DNA of 64,000 bases from Paracoccus sp. SMMA_5_TC. Its GTDB lineage: Bacteria; Pseudomonadota; Alphaproteobacteria; Rhodobacterales; Rhodobacteraceae. Under the pieces are notes generated by a model, which was not told the DNA's origin, did no database searches, and was given only the letters and a program-made list of their open reading frames with translations. Within the stretch, counting starts at the first letter, position 1; every line of letters starts with the position of its first letter. Positions 52,986 through 63,780 of this stretch are shown here, piece by piece. Location of the stretch: the NCBI RefSeq assembly GCF_009696685.2, contig NZ_CP102355.1, forward strand, positions 2,095,501 through 2,159,500. Direction: 5' to 3'. The position numbers and the translations under genes were made by a program.

Positions 52986-54202
52986 GGCTGTGGCGCCTTG
53001 TCCTGTGGCTGATGCTGCTGGTGCCGGCCATGGTTTGGGCCGAGGCACCTGCCGCCCGAGTGGATGTCGAGCGGTCGTCGCTGATCGCCGAGGGGCGTGA
53101 TCGCGGCAAACCGCGACCGCTGGACCTGCGCCTGGTTCTGGATCGCCCGACGCCTTACCGGGCCTATTTTCTCGATGCGCCGCCGCGCCTGGTTCTGGAT
53201 TTGCGTCATGTGGATCTGTCCGGGGCCGAGGCCAAAGTCTTACCCGGCGCGGAGCTGGTTCCCGATCTGCGCTGGGGCCGGTTCCGGCCGGGCTGGTCGC
53301 GGCTGATCGTCGAGCTGCCCGGTCCCTACGCGCTGCGTCAGGCAAGCCAGCAGGCCGCGCCAGAGGGTCAGGTGCTGCATCTGCGGATCGAGCCGGTGAA
53401 GCCCGCCGATTTCGTGGTCCGGGGCGGGGCTCTGGCCACGCTGCGCGACCTGCCCGAGCCGGCGGCGGTGCCCGTGCCGCCGTCGCGGCGGGGCGCGGAC
53501 CGGCCGCTAAGGGTCGCAGTGGACCCCGGCCACGGGGGGCATGATCCGGGCGCGCAGGTCGGCGCGATCAGCGAGGCGGCGGTGATGCTTGGCTTTGCCG
53601 GCGAACTGACCCGGACCTTGACGCAGGCCGGTTTCGAGGTGATCGCCACCCGCCGCGACGACAGTTTCGTGCCGCTGGAACGCCGCATGACGCTGGCGCG
53701 GGCGGGGCAGGCCGATCTGTTCATTTCACTGCACGCCGATGCCTTGCCGGCGGGCGAGGCTGCTGGCCTGTCGATCTATACCTGGAACCCGCAGGCCGAT
53801 GATCGCGCCTCGCGCGAACTGGCGATGCGTCATGATCGCGCCGATCTGCTGGCCGGGGTGGATCTGGCCGGAATTGATGACCAGATCGCCGAGGTTCTGA
53901 TGGATCTGGCGCGCAGCGAGACCCACCCGCGTTCGCAGGCTTTCGCGAAATTTGCGGTGGCTGAACTGAACCGCGCGGGCATTGCCATGCACCGCACCCC
54001 GGTGCGCGGGGCGGCATTTTCGGTATTGAAATCGCCTGACATCCCTTCGGTTCTGATCGAGTTGGGATTTCTGACCGATGCGGGCGACCGCGCCAACCTG
54101 TTCGACCCCGAATGGCGGGCGCGCACGGCGGCAGCGATCACGCGCGCGGTCCAGGCGTGGGCGAAGGACGACGCGGCGCAGGCGCAGCTTTCGCGCAAAT
54201 AG
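52982..54202 (+). CDS. N-acetylmuramoyl-L-alanine amidase (AmiC-type)
   Basis: Peptidoglycan hydrolase of 406 aa, cutting the bond between MurNAc and L-Ala during septum splitting. Signal peptide MRLWRLVLWLMLLVPAMVWA; then an N-terminal AMIN-like domain (about 40-140); then a catalytic Amidase_3 domain (about 175-395) with zinc ligands in VAVDPGHGGHDPGA, the Glu in AISEAAVML, and LFISLHADA. IPSVLIELGFLTDAGD supplies the catalytic Glu. It is followed by the PBP1A gene, the usual order in Rhodobacteraceae. Confidence 0.93.
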   Translation: MRLWRLVLWLMLLVPAMVWAEAPAARVDVERSSLIAEGRDRGKPRPLDLRLVLDRPTPYRAYFLDAPPRLVLDLRHVDLSGAEAKVLPGAELVPDLRWGRFRPGWSRLIVELPGPYALRQASQQAAPEGQVLHLRIEPVKPADFVVRGGALATLRDLPEPAAVPVPPSRRGADRPLRVAVDPGHGGHDPGAQVGAISEAAVMLGFAGELTRTLTQAGFEVIATRRDDSFVPLERRMTLARAGQADLFISLHADALPAGEAAGLSIYTWNPQADDRASRELAMRHDRADLLAGVDLAGIDDQIAEVLMDLARSETHPRSQAFAKFAVAELNRAGIAMHRTPVRGAAFSVLKSPDIPSVLIELGFLTDAGDRANLFDPEWRARTAAAITRAVQAWAKDDAAQAQLSRK

Positions 54203-54274
54203 CGCAAGGTTGCTTTGACGGGGGCGCCGGTGCTGGCTATAGAGGCCCGCAGGTATACCCGAAGGCCCTGCCCA

Positions 54275-56812
54275 TTGCTGCGTTTCGTCCTGTCCTTTCT
54301 TGGCGCGATCTTCGCCTGGTTCGTCACTGCCCTGGTGTTCGTGGCACTGACCGTCGGCGGGGTGTTGTGGATGTATTCGCGCGACCTGCCCAGCCACGAA
54401 CAGCTGGCGCAATACGCGCCCAAGACCATCAGCCGCGTCTATTCCGGCGAAGGTCGCATCATCGACGAATTTGCCCAGGAACGCCGCATCTTCGTGCCGA
54501 TCGACGAAATTCCGCCGCTGGTCAAGGAAGCCTTCATCAGTGCCGAGGACAAGAATTTCTATCACCACCACGGCTTTGATCCGCGCGGCATGGTGGGCGC
54601 GCTGGTGCAGGCGGTGAAATCGCGCGGGCAGAACGTTCGCGGCGCCTCGACCATCACCCAGCAGGTGATGAAGAACTTTCTGCTTTCCAGCGACCGCAGC
54701 GTCGAGCGCAAGATAAAGGAACTGATCCTGGCCACGCGGCTGGAATCGACGCTGAGCAAGGACCAGATCTTGGAACTTTACCTCAACGAGATCTTCCTGG
54801 GTCAGAACAGTTTCGGCGTCGCGGCGGCGGCGCAGACCTATTTCAACAAGCCGTTGACCGAACTTGCCCCGCACGAGGCCGCGACGCTTGCCGCCATGCC
54901 GCAGGCCCCTGGCCGCTATCATCCGGTGCGCGCCAAGGAGCGCGTCACCGAACGGCGCAACTATGTGCTGCGCGAGATGTGGCAGAACGGCTATATCGAC
55001 CAGGCCACCTACGAATCCGAATCCCGCCTGCCGCTGCGCTCGGTGCAGAACGGCGATTTTCCCGCCTTTCAGGACCAGTTGCCGCCGCGCGACTATTTCA
55101 GCGACGAAATCCGGCGCCAACTGTCCGCCCAGTTCGGCGAGGACGAGTTCTTTGGCGGCGGGCTGTCGATCCGCGCCACCGTCGATCCGGGCTTGCAGCA
55201 GGTGGCGGCCCATGCCCTGCAAAAGGCGCTGGAACAATATGACCGTGGCCGTGGCGTCTGGCGCGGCACCCGCGTGAAGATCGCCTCGGAAAGATTGTCC
55301 AGCGAACAGGATTGGCGTGCCGCCCTGGCCGAGGCCGAGGTGCCGCGTGACATCGCCGGCTGGTTTCCGGCCGTGGTTCTGTCTCTGGGCGCTTCGGATG
55401 CGACCATCGGTATCGAGGGCCAGCCTGGCACCGCCGAAATTCCTGCCAAGGATGTGCAATGGGCGCGCAAGCGCATGGCGGATGGCAAGCTGGGCCCAAA
55501 GGCGCGGGTGGCGGCCGATCTGCTTGAGGTTGGCGATGTCGTTCTGGTGCGCAAGATGGTCAGCGACAGCGACGGCAGCTTCATCCGGTGGACCCTGCGC
55601 CAGGTGCCCGAAATCGAGGGCGGTTTCATGGCCATGGACGTGAACACCGGCCGCGTCATCGCCATGCAGGGCGGTTTCAGCTATCAAAGTTCGGTTTTCA
55701 ACCGCGCCACGCAGGCGATGCGGCAGCCGGGCTCCAGCTTCAAGCCCTTTGTCTATGCGGCGGCGCTGGACTCGGGCTTCAACCCGGCCACCATCGTGGT
55801 GGATGAACCGATCACGGTGAATACCCCCCAAGGTCTGTGGACGCCCAAGAACGCCAGCGGCAAGTTCTATGGTCCCACGCCGATGCGCACGGGCATCGAG
55901 CAATCCCGCAACCTGATGACCATTCGCATCGCCCAGGACATCGGGATGGATACGGTCGCCAAATACGCCGAGAAGTTCGGTGTTTACGACAAGATGGGGC
56001 ATTTCCTGGCCAACTCGCTGGGGGCGCAGGAAACCACATTGTTCAAGATGGTTGCGGCCTATGCAATGTTTGCCAATGGCGGCGAAAGGGTCGAGCCCAC
56101 GCTGGTTGATCGCGTTCAGGACCGTCGTGGCCGCACGATCTATCGTCACGACCGGCGTGATTGCGTGACCTGCGCTCAATCGACGCTGCCGGCGGGAGTC
56201 GCCCCCGAAATCCGCTCGAACCGGGAACGGGTGATGGATGCGATCACCGCCTATCAGCTGACATCGATGATGGAGGGCGTGGTCAAGCGCGGCTCGGGTC
56301 GCGGCGTAAAGCTGCCGGTGCCGGTGGCGGGCAAGACCGGCACCACCAACGACGCCAAGGACGTGTGGTTCATCGGCTTTACCTCGAACATCGTCGCCGG
56401 CTGTTACCTGGGCTACGATCAGCCGCGCACGCTGGGGGCCAATGCCTATGGCGGCACCCTGTGCGTGCCGGTGTTCAACGAATTCATGAAAGAGGCGGTG
56501 AAGAAATTCGGCGGCTCGGCCTTCAAGGTGCCGCCGGGCGGGCATTTCGTGAACATCGACCGCTTCACCGGCGCCATCCTTGGCCCGAACGCCAAGGGCG
56601 ACAATGTGATCGCCGAATATTTCCGCGACGGCCAGCAGGCCACCGGCATCGCCATGATCGACGGCGGTTTCGAGCGCGCCGATCCGGCGACGCTGCCCTT
56701 GTTCAATCAGCCCCGCGACAGCGGGCGGGCCGTCACCACCTCGACCGGGCAGAAAAAGGTGATCCCGAAAAAGGCCGATTTCGGCACCCTGTCCTCGGGC
56801 GGGCTTTACTAG
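54275..56812 (+). CDS. mrcA: Penicillin-binding protein 1A
   Basis: Bifunctional peptidoglycan glycosyltransferase/transpeptidase of 845 aa. A TTG at 54275 with GAAGG nine bases upstream gives [20 protein letters not shown], the expected N-terminal membrane anchor; a longer TTG start at 54215 has no family support. The GT51 domain has the catalytic Glu in [15 protein letters not shown] (E91) and [13 protein letters not shown]. An OB-like insert follows. The transpeptidase has the SxxK serine in [10 protein letters not shown] (about residue 487), the SxN-like motif in IEQSRNLMT, and KTGTT near 687. It forms a cell-wall cluster with the amidase. Confidence 0.94.
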   Translation: MLRFVLSFLGAIFAWFVTALVFVALTVGGVLWMYSRDLPSHEQLAQYAPKTISRVYSGEGRIIDEFAQERRIFVPIDEIPPLVKEAFISAEDKNFYHHHGFDPRGMVGALVQAVKSRGQNVRGASTITQQVMKNFLLSSDRSVERKIKELILATRLESTLSKDQILELYLNEIFLGQNSFGVAAAAQTYFNKPLTELAPHEAATLAAMPQAPGRYHPVRAKERVTERRNYVLREMWQNGYIDQATYESESRLPLRSVQNGDFPAFQDQLPPRDYFSDEIRRQLSAQFGEDEFFGGGLSIRATVDPGLQQVAAHALQKALEQYDRGRGVWRGTRVKIASERLSSEQDWRAALAEAEVPRDIAGWFPAVVLSLGASDATIGIEGQPGTAEIPAKDVQWARKRMADGKLGPKARVAADLLEVGDVVLVRKMVSDSDGSFIRWTLRQVPEIEGGFMAMDVNTGRVIAMQGGFSYQSSVFNRATQAMRQPGSSFKPFVYAAALDSGFNPATIVVDEPITVNTPQGLWTPKNASGKFYGPTPMRTGIEQSRNLMTIRIAQDIGMDTVAKYAEKFGVYDKMGHFLANSLGAQETTLFKMVAAYAMFANGGERVEPTLVDRVQDRRGRTIYRHDRRDCVTCAQSTLPAGVAPEIRSNRERVMDAITAYQLTSMMEGVVKRGSGRGVKLPVPVAGKTGTTNDAKDVWFIGFTSNIVAGCYLGYDQPRTLGANAYGGTLCVPVFNEFMKEAVKKFGGSAFKVPPGGHFVNIDRFTGAILGPNAKGDNVIAEYFRDGQQATGIAMIDGGFERADPATLPLFNQPRDSGRAVTTSTGQKKVIPKKADFGTLSSGGLY

Positions 56813-56886
56813 GCGCGCTTGCCGATCCCGGCGCTGCGCGCTATCAGTCTGGCCCTGATCCACATCTGTGCAAGCCGAGAGTCCCC

Positions 56887-58014
<1,128 letters not shown>

Positions 58015-58125
58015 TGCGTCGCCGGCTGTGGCCGGGTTGCATCCTTGCAGGCCATGCTGCCCTGCGACGGCTTGCCTTGACGGCCGGCGTGACTAGCCTG
58101 TCGGCGGCTGTAGAACGGGGGAGCC

Positions 58126-59184
58126 ATGGGCGTGAAACGCATAAATCTGGCACTTCAGGGCGGGGGCGCGCATGGCGCCTTTGCCTGGGGTGTGCTCGAC
58201 CGGCTGCTGGATGAAACCGACATCGAGATTCGCGCGATCAGCGGCACCTCGGCCGGGGCGCTGAACGGGGCGGCGCTGGCGGCGGGACTGGCCTGTGGGC
58301 CGGGCCGGCGCGGGCGTCAGGCAGCACGCGAAAACCTGGCCTATCTGTGGTCGCAGGTCGGCCAGATCAGCGACAACAGCGTGGTGCGCTGGCTTTATTC
58401 GATGTTTCCGGTGCCTCGCGGCTGGCAGCGCCTGACCGAAATCCTTTCTCCGGTCGCCTGGCTTGAATCCTTTACCAGAGTGTTCAGCCCCTATGACAGC
58501 GGGCCGTTCTATACCAACCCGTTGCGCGGCATCCTGTGCGACATGCCCCATCCGCGCCTGGGCCGTCCCGAGGGGCCGTCGCTGTTCGTGACCGCGACCA
58601 ATGTGCGCACCGGTCTGGTGCGCATCTTTGGCGAAACCGAAGTGACGGTCGATGCGATCCTGGCCTCGGCCTGCCTGCCGGAACTGTTCCGCGCGGTGGA
58701 AATCGACGACCCGCTGACCGGCCGGCGCGAGGCCTATTGGGACGGCGGCTATTCGGGCAATCCGGCGCTGTTCCCGCTGTATCGTCCCGATCTGCCGCGC
58801 GACATCGTGATCGTGAACATCAATCCGATGCAGCGCGAAATCGTGCCGCGCACCCCGGCGGCGATTCAGGATCGCGTGAACGAGATCAGTTTCAACGCCG
58901 CCCTGCTGGCCGAGCTGCGTGCCATCAATTTCGTCAAGCGTCTGTTTGCCGAGGAGCGGCTGACCGGGCGCCCGATGAAGAACGTGCTGCTGCATTCGAT
59001 CATGGACGATGATCTGATGAACTCGCTCAGCGCCAGCACCAAGCTGATCCCCAAACCCGGATTGCTGCAACGCATGCATGACGCGGGCGCGGCGGCGGCT
59101 GACCGTTTCATCGCCGAACACGCCGACAAGCTGGGAGAGCGCGATTCCTACGACCTGTCGAAGCTCTTCGGCCCACGCCGCTAG
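58126..59184 (+). CDS. Patatin-like phospholipase (second copy in window)
   Basis: Serine acyl hydrolase of 352 aa. The oxyanion motif is LALQGGGAHGAFAWG at about 8-22, the nucleophile elbow is ISGTSAGALNG (G-x-S-x-G), and the catalytic Asp lies in AYWDGGYSGNPAL. It differs in sequence from the copy at 3290, lacks the DUF3734-like tail, and has a different context next to prfB. A start at 58126 is supported by GGGGGAG upstream. Lipid substrate unknown. Confidence 0.88.
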   Translation: MGVKRINLALQGGGAHGAFAWGVLDRLLDETDIEIRAISGTSAGALNGAALAAGLACGPGRRGRQAARENLAYLWSQVGQISDNSVVRWLYSMFPVPRGWQRLTEILSPVAWLESFTRVFSPYDSGPFYTNPLRGILCDMPHPRLGRPEGPSLFVTATNVRTGLVRIFGETEVTVDAILASACLPELFRAVEIDDPLTGRREAYWDGGYSGNPALFPLYRPDLPRDIVIVNINPMQREIVPRTPAAIQDRVNEISFNAALLAELRAINFVKRLFAEERLTGRPMKNVLLHSIMDDDLMNSLSASTKLIPKPGLLQRMHDAGAAAADRFIAEHADKLGERDSYDLSKLFGPRR

Positions 59185-59185
59185 C

Positions 59186-60106
59186 CTATCCCGTGCGACA
59201 CATGGCGGCGGCGATGCGCGCGGCAAGGCGCGCGTTCGACAGCACCAGCGCCACATTCGCCGCCAGTGACCGGCCGTCGGTCAGTTCATGGATGCGTTGC
59301 AAAAGAAACGGGGTTACTGCCTTGGCAGCGATCTGCTGCGCCTCGGCCTCGGAAAGGGCCTGCTCGATGATCGGCAGCATGGTGGCGCGGGGAATTTCTG
59401 CCTCGGCCGGAATCGGGTTCACCACCAGCTGACCGCCGCCCATGCCCAGCGCTTGCCGCAACTGCGCGGCCCGGGCAATTTGGCCCGGGTCGTCCATGCG
59501 CAAGGGTGCAGGCAGACCCGATTCGCGCGACCAGAAGGCCGGCAGCTGATCCTGCCCGCAGGCGATCACCGGCACCCCCAGGGTTTCCAGCACCTCAAGC
59601 GTCTTGGGCAGGTCAAGGATTGCCTTGGCTCCGGCGGCGACCACCGTCACCGGCGTGCGGGCAAGTTCATGCAGATCGGCGGAAATGTCGAAACTGCGCT
59701 CGGCCCCGCGATGGACACCGCCGATTCCCCCGGTGGCAAAGACCCCGATCCCTGCCAGATGGGCGCAGATCATCGTTGCCGCGACCGTGGTGGTGCCTGT
59801 CGCGCCCAGCGCCAGACATGCTGGCAGATCGGCGCGCGACAGTTTCATGACCCGGTCGCGCGGGGTGGCTGCCAGCGCTGAAAGGGTCGTTTCATCAAGG
59901 CCAACGCGGATACGACCATTCATCACGGCGATCGTCGCAGGTTCCGCCGCTTCTTCCCGGACAGCCTGTTCGATCTGTCGGGCTATCTGCAGGTTCTGCG
60001 GATAGGGCATGCCATGGGTGATGATCGTCGATTCCAGCGCGACCACCGGTTTTCCGGCGGCAAGTGCGGCGCTGACCGATGGCGACAGATCGATCAATGG
60101 GTTCAT
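59186..60106 (-). CDS. psuG: Pseudouridine-5'-phosphate glycosidase
   Basis: Cleaves the C-glycosidic bond of pseudouridine 5'-phosphate to uracil and ribose 5-phosphate; 306 aa. Characteristic segments: VALESTIITHGMPYPQNL, AVMNGRIRVGLD, ATGTTTVAATM, GGIGGVHRGAERSFDISADL, VVAAGAKAILDLPKTLEVLE and FWSRESGLPAPLR. The start overlaps the upstream kinase gene's stop (ATGA), so kinase and glycosidase form one pathway unit. Confidence 0.94.
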   Translation of the reverse strand: MNPLIDLSPSVSAALAAGKPVVALESTIITHGMPYPQNLQIARQIEQAVREEAAEPATIAVMNGRIRVGLDETTLSALAATPRDRVMKLSRADLPACLALGATGTTTVAATMICAHLAGIGVFATGGIGGVHRGAERSFDISADLHELARTPVTVVAAGAKAILDLPKTLEVLETLGVPVIACGQDQLPAFWSRESGLPAPLRMDDPGQIARAAQLRQALGMGGGQLVVNPIPAEAEIPRATMLPIIEQALSEAEAQQIAAKAVTPFLLQRIHELTDGRSLAANVALVLSNARLAARIAAAMCRTG

Positions 60107-60999
60107 GTCAACTCCGCCCCTGCGACATGGTTCGCGGCGGCGCGGCTGGCATCGGCCAGAGCCTCGGCCCGGGGGGCGCCGGCCAGTTCTGCCGCCAGAT
60201 GCGCTGCCAGAAACACGTCGCCGGCCCCGGTAACCCGGCGAATGGGAGCGGCTTCGGGCTGCTGAACCAGGGTTGCATCGTTACGCAACGCATCGGCGAC
60301 AAGATTGGCCCCGTCGGTGACCAGCGCCCGCTGCGCCCCCAGCGCCACGACCGCCTCGGCCGCACGCGCGGCGCTGCGAAAGCTGCGGCCGGTCAGCGCC
60401 TCGGCCTCGGCGAGGTTCAGATGAAATGTTGTGGTCCCCCCGGTCAGCAAGGGCCATAGCCGTGCGGCCTTGTCCGGGCTGGCCGCCACTGCCCGCAAGG
60501 ACGCCCGTCCAAAGGCCGGGTCGCGGGCAATCACGGAAATCGTGGACTGGTTCAGATTGCCGTCGACCACCATCGTCCCGACAAACGGATCCTGGGCGCT
60601 GCCCAGCCGCCCGTCGCGCAATGGCGACAGGATCGCCGCGCCTGCCGCCTCGAGGCCGCGCGTGTCGGCAATCGCGGCAAAAAGCCCATTCGGGCTTTCG
60701 ATGGCAAGATACATGTCGGGGTTCTGGCCGCCTTCGCGCCACACCCAGCCGATGTCGACCCCCTTCCTTTCGACGGCGCGCAACAGCAGTTCGCCCGGTG
60801 CATTGCGCCCGACCGCCGAGAGGATGGCCGGACGCAGCCCAAGCCGCGCCAGCGCAGTCGCCACATTCAGCGCCACGCCGCCGGGTTCACGGGAAATCCG
60901 GCCTGGCACATCGTTCCCTTCCTCAAGCCGGGCGACGCTGTAACCGATGACATCCCATAGCATGGCGCCGATGCAGATGATGGTCGTCGTCCTGTGCAT
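60103..60999 (-). CDS. psuK: Pseudouridine kinase (PfkB family)
   Basis: Ribokinase-family sugar kinase of 298 aa that phosphorylates pseudouridine for PsuG. ATG at 60999; a TTG directly before it is possible. The N-terminal signature includes CIGAMLWDVIGYS and GGVALNVATALARLGLRP. The C-terminal PfkB signature is VTGAGDVFLAAHLAAEL, with the catalytic Asp in GAGD. Adjacent psuG supports the substrate. Confidence 0.92.
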   Translation of the reverse strand: MHRTTTIICIGAMLWDVIGYSVARLEEGNDVPGRISREPGGVALNVATALARLGLRPAILSAVGRNAPGELLLRAVERKGVDIGWVWREGGQNPDMYLAIESPNGLFAAIADTRGLEAAGAAILSPLRDGRLGSAQDPFVGTMVVDGNLNQSTISVIARDPAFGRASLRAVAASPDKAARLWPLLTGGTTTFHLNLAEAEALTGRSFRSAARAAEAVVALGAQRALVTDGANLVADALRNDATLVQQPEAAPIRRVTGAGDVFLAAHLAAELAGAPRAEALADASRAAANHVAGAELT

Positions 61000-61143
61000 C
61001 AAGAAACCTGAAACAAATCCAAAATCATACTATCAGGCAGCGACCGGGGCCGCGTGCCGCAGTTGCAAGGATTGGTCAAGCAGTAGCAGAAGGCAAGACG
61101 GCTTTGCCCTGTTGGTTAGCATGACGATGCGGGCAAGCACGGT

Positions 61144-61237
61144 GAGAGGCTGGACAGCGACCCAGACGGGGCTCGTTACGGCTGCTTCCTTCCGGACCTG
61201 ACCGGGTTGGCGAGGCGCCTGCCCGCGCCAACCTCTC
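61144..61237 (-). ncRNA. ffs: SRP RNA (4.5S RNA)
   Basis: The minus strand contains the hallmark SRP hairpin GGTCAGGTCCGGAAGGAAGC (61207-61188), followed by AGCCGTAACGAGCCCCG. The ends GAGAGG (61237-61232) and CCTCTC (61149-61144) pair and close the hairpin. The length of about 94 nt fits the small bacterial type. The RNA binds Ffh to target membrane proteins. Exact ends may differ by a few bases. Confidence 0.94.
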
Positions 61238-61243
61238 GGCGCC

Positions 61244-61272
61244 TAGATAGGGCGACAGGCGTCGGGATGCAA
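61244..61272 (-). promoter_or_regulatory. ffs promoter
   Basis: On the minus strand TTGCAT (61272-61267), a 17-base spacer, and TATCTA (61249-61244). The first paired base of the SRP RNA (61237) lies seven bases downstream of the -10, which supports both the promoter and the RNA 5' end. Confidence 0.65.
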
Positions 61273-61292
61273 GGCCCGGCAGAAGCCTGCCG

Positions 61293-63221
61293 TCAAAGAT
61301 GCAGGCGCAGCTGCAGAAAGCCGTTTTCGTCCATCCCGGCCGGCTCGAGCCGGCGCCGGTCGCTTTCCAGATGGGGCAGGACGCCGGGACCGGTGGGGAA
61401 CAGGACAGAAGTTCCCGGCATCGGCGCAAAGCTCCAGCCGATGTCGGGCGATGGGGCGATCTTGCGCCGGCGCGCCACATAACGGCGCAGAACTTCGCGT
61501 GTGCGGGTGGTGCTGTCCAGCAGCACCGGTCGATCCGCGATCAGCGGTGCGAACAGACCGTGTCGGGACAATCGATAGCTGTTGGTGACAAGGATGAATG
61601 GCTGATCGGCACGTAACGGCGCGCCCCTGAACGCCAGATGCCGCACACGACGCGCCTTTTCGTCACGCAACCGACCATCTGGCTGGTATCGGGCAGGGGC
61701 ACTCAGATCGATCTGCCATGTCACCCCATCGACGATGTCGAAATTGTAGGTCGGGAAATCAGGATCGATCAGCGGTTGATCCGGCTGACCGGGGCAAACG
61801 GTCAAGAACAGGCTGGCCGCCCGTTCGAGCCATTCGCGAACCTCGTTTCCGGTCAATTGCAGCGCACACAGCCGATTTGGAAACATGTAGAGATCGGCGA
61901 TGCTGCGCAGCGTCAATCGCCCCGCCGGCACGTCGGTATAGTGATCTGGACCGCTGCGGCCCCCGGCACGAAACGGCGCGGCAGCCGAAAGGATCGGCAT
62001 GTCCTGCCAGCGTGTGCCGCGAAGCGCGCGGCGCGCATGCCAGCGCTGCGCCATGGTGACAAGGCGAAGGGCGGGGTCATTGCCGATCAGCGAAAGATAG
62101 CTGCTGAGCGGTCTTTCCGTTCGTCCGATGCGTCGGCGCAGGTGGCGCAGTGTATGGCGATGGGCGTCAAGCACCGGTGCGGCCACCAACGGATGCCCTG
62201 TCGGGGCCGTCACCGGATGCGCGCGGCAGGCAAAACCTGCGACGGTCCAGCGATCCCCCTGGCTGTGCAATTGCAGATCGATCACGCCCAGATGCGAGCC
62301 CCAGAATCCGGGCATGACCGCCGGCTTGCCCGCCAGCGATCCTCTCGTCGGGTCGATAAGGGGACCGGCAGGATGGCTTGCCGAAGGAAAGACCCGATGC
62401 GTATGCCCGGCGACGATCGCATCTATGCCGGGCAGTTGGGCAAGTGCCGTAGCCGCATTTTCGGCCATCGGCCCCGGATCGGCCGCACCGATACCGCTAT
62501 GGGCCAGCGCAATGATCAGATCGGCGCCCTGTGCCTTGAGTGCAGCAATGCCGGTTCGGGCCGCTGTCACGATGTCCTGGACTGCAATCTGTTGACGCAA
62601 TGCGGGTTCCCATTCGACCGTCTGCGGCGGCAGAAACCCCAGGACCCCCACCCGCAAGCGCCGCAGTGCTCCGGCATGGTCGCGAAAGTCGCGGTGCAAC
62701 AGGGCCTGGCTGCATACCGGCAGCGGCCGATGCAGGCGCAGGTTGCTGGCCACCACCGGAAAACGCGCCCCTCGCAAGCTGCGATTGAGGAAGTCCAGAC
62801 CAAAATTGAAATCGTGGTTGCCCAGGGTGATCGCGTCATAGCGCAAGGCGTTCATGGCCAGAACCGCCGGATGCGGACGTTGTGCCATGAGCTTGCCCTG
62901 TTCTGCCAGGACATCGCCCATTGGGTTGCCCTGAAGGCAATCGCCATTGTCGAACAGCAGGTTGTTCGGCTGTTGGGCGCGCATCTCCTCGATCACCACG
63001 GCGGCGCGCGACAAGCCAATGCCCCCCGCTGGACGATCGGCAAAATAATCATATGCCAGAATGTGCATATGCAAGTCGGTCGTCGCCAGGATCCGCAGAT
63101 CAAGACGTTGGTCGGGGGACTGCAAGGGCCTGTGGTTCGGGGCGTTCATATCCATGGCATGGGAAAAATAGAGAAAATTTGCAACTATGGATTGCGAAAC
63201 CATCGATATCGCCACAAGCAT
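61293..63221 (-). CDS. CpdB-like 2',3'-cyclic-nucleotide phosphodiesterase/5'-nucleotidase
   Basis: Metallophosphoesterase of up to 642 aa. Metal-binding motifs LATTDLHMHI, FDNGDCLQGNP, LGNHDFNFGLD and GHTHRVFPS place it in the 5'-nucleotidase/CpdB group; the C-terminal 5'-nucleotidase domain with ILVTNSYRL follows. The start is uncertain: the ATG at 63221 has AGG upstream and gives a hydrophobic N-terminus, but the region 63150-63220 is AT-rich and ATGs at 63155 or 63149 would exclude it. If the long form is right, the segment may serve for export, as CpdB is periplasmic elsewhere. Confidence 0.85.
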   Translation of the reverse strand: MLVAISMVSQSIVANFLYFSHAMDMNAPNHRPLQSPDQRLDLRILATTDLHMHILAYDYFADRPAGGIGLSRAAVVIEEMRAQQPNNLLFDNGDCLQGNPMGDVLAEQGKLMAQRPHPAVLAMNALRYDAITLGNHDFNFGLDFLNRSLRGARFPVVASNLRLHRPLPVCSQALLHRDFRDHAGALRRLRVGVLGFLPPQTVEWEPALRQQIAVQDIVTAARTGIAALKAQGADLIIALAHSGIGAADPGPMAENAATALAQLPGIDAIVAGHTHRVFPSASHPAGPLIDPTRGSLAGKPAVMPGFWGSHLGVIDLQLHSQGDRWTVAGFACRAHPVTAPTGHPLVAAPVLDAHRHTLRHLRRRIGRTERPLSSYLSLIGNDPALRLVTMAQRWHARRALRGTRWQDMPILSAAAPFRAGGRSGPDHYTDVPAGRLTLRSIADLYMFPNRLCALQLTGNEVREWLERAASLFLTVCPGQPDQPLIDPDFPTYNFDIVDGVTWQIDLSAPARYQPDGRLRDEKARRVRHLAFRGAPLRADQPFILVTNSYRLSRHGLFAPLIADRPVLLDSTTRTREVLRRYVARRRKIAPSPDIGWSFAPMPGTSVLFPTGPGVLPHLESDRRRLEPAGMDENGFLQLRLHL

Positions 63222-63304
63222 GATGCCTGAATGTGACCGGTTGCATGGCCAGCCCGGTCATGAAATGACAGCGTGCAACAGCAGCCATCCGAACTGGACC
63301 GCCG

Positions 63305-63766
63305 ATGAAGTTCTCGACCCGTCAGGACACCGACCTTTCCGCCGAGCAACTGTTTCAGGCCATAAGCTCCATGGATGCGATCGAACGATTGCTGACACAG
63401 CGGGGCGCATCGGTTCGGCGTCTGGCAGATGGAAACTCCCGTGGCCTTGGACGGCGCTGGCAGATCGGTTTCGACTGGCGTGGCAAGGCACGCGACATCA
63501 CCGTCGAGGTTACCGAGGTGACGGTGCCGCAAACCGTTGTTATGCGAGGCCAGTCAGAACAGTTCGATGTCACCATCCGCATGACGGTGATAGGCTTGGG
63601 CTCCGGCAAGTCGCGGCTGATCTTTGAAACGGAACTGTTGCCGCGCAACATGAAGGCCCGGCTGCTGCTACAGACCGCAAAACTGGGCAAGCCCAAGCTG
63701 GATGCCAGATTTGCCGAACGCATCGCCGGTTTCGTCAACCGGCTTTGTGCGGTCGGCGGCGTCTGA
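63305..63766 (+). CDS. SRPBCC/START-like domain protein
   Basis: Small protein of 153 aa beginning KFSTRQDTDLSAEQLFQAIS, the beta1-helix pattern of SRPBCC ligand-binding proteins. RWQIGFDWRGKARDITVEV and TVVMRGQSEQFDVTIRMTVI form further predicted strands, and a long C-terminal helix closes the cavity (ARFAERIAGFVNRLC). No ligand can be proposed. It is convergent with the prephenate dehydratase gene. Confidence 0.7.
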   Translation: MKFSTRQDTDLSAEQLFQAISSMDAIERLLTQRGASVRRLADGNSRGLGRRWQIGFDWRGKARDITVEVTEVTVPQTVVMRGQSEQFDVTIRMTVIGLGSGKSRLIFETELLPRNMKARLLLQTAKLGKPKLDARFAERIAGFVNRLCAVGGV

Positions 63767-63780
63767 GCGGCAGGACCGTT

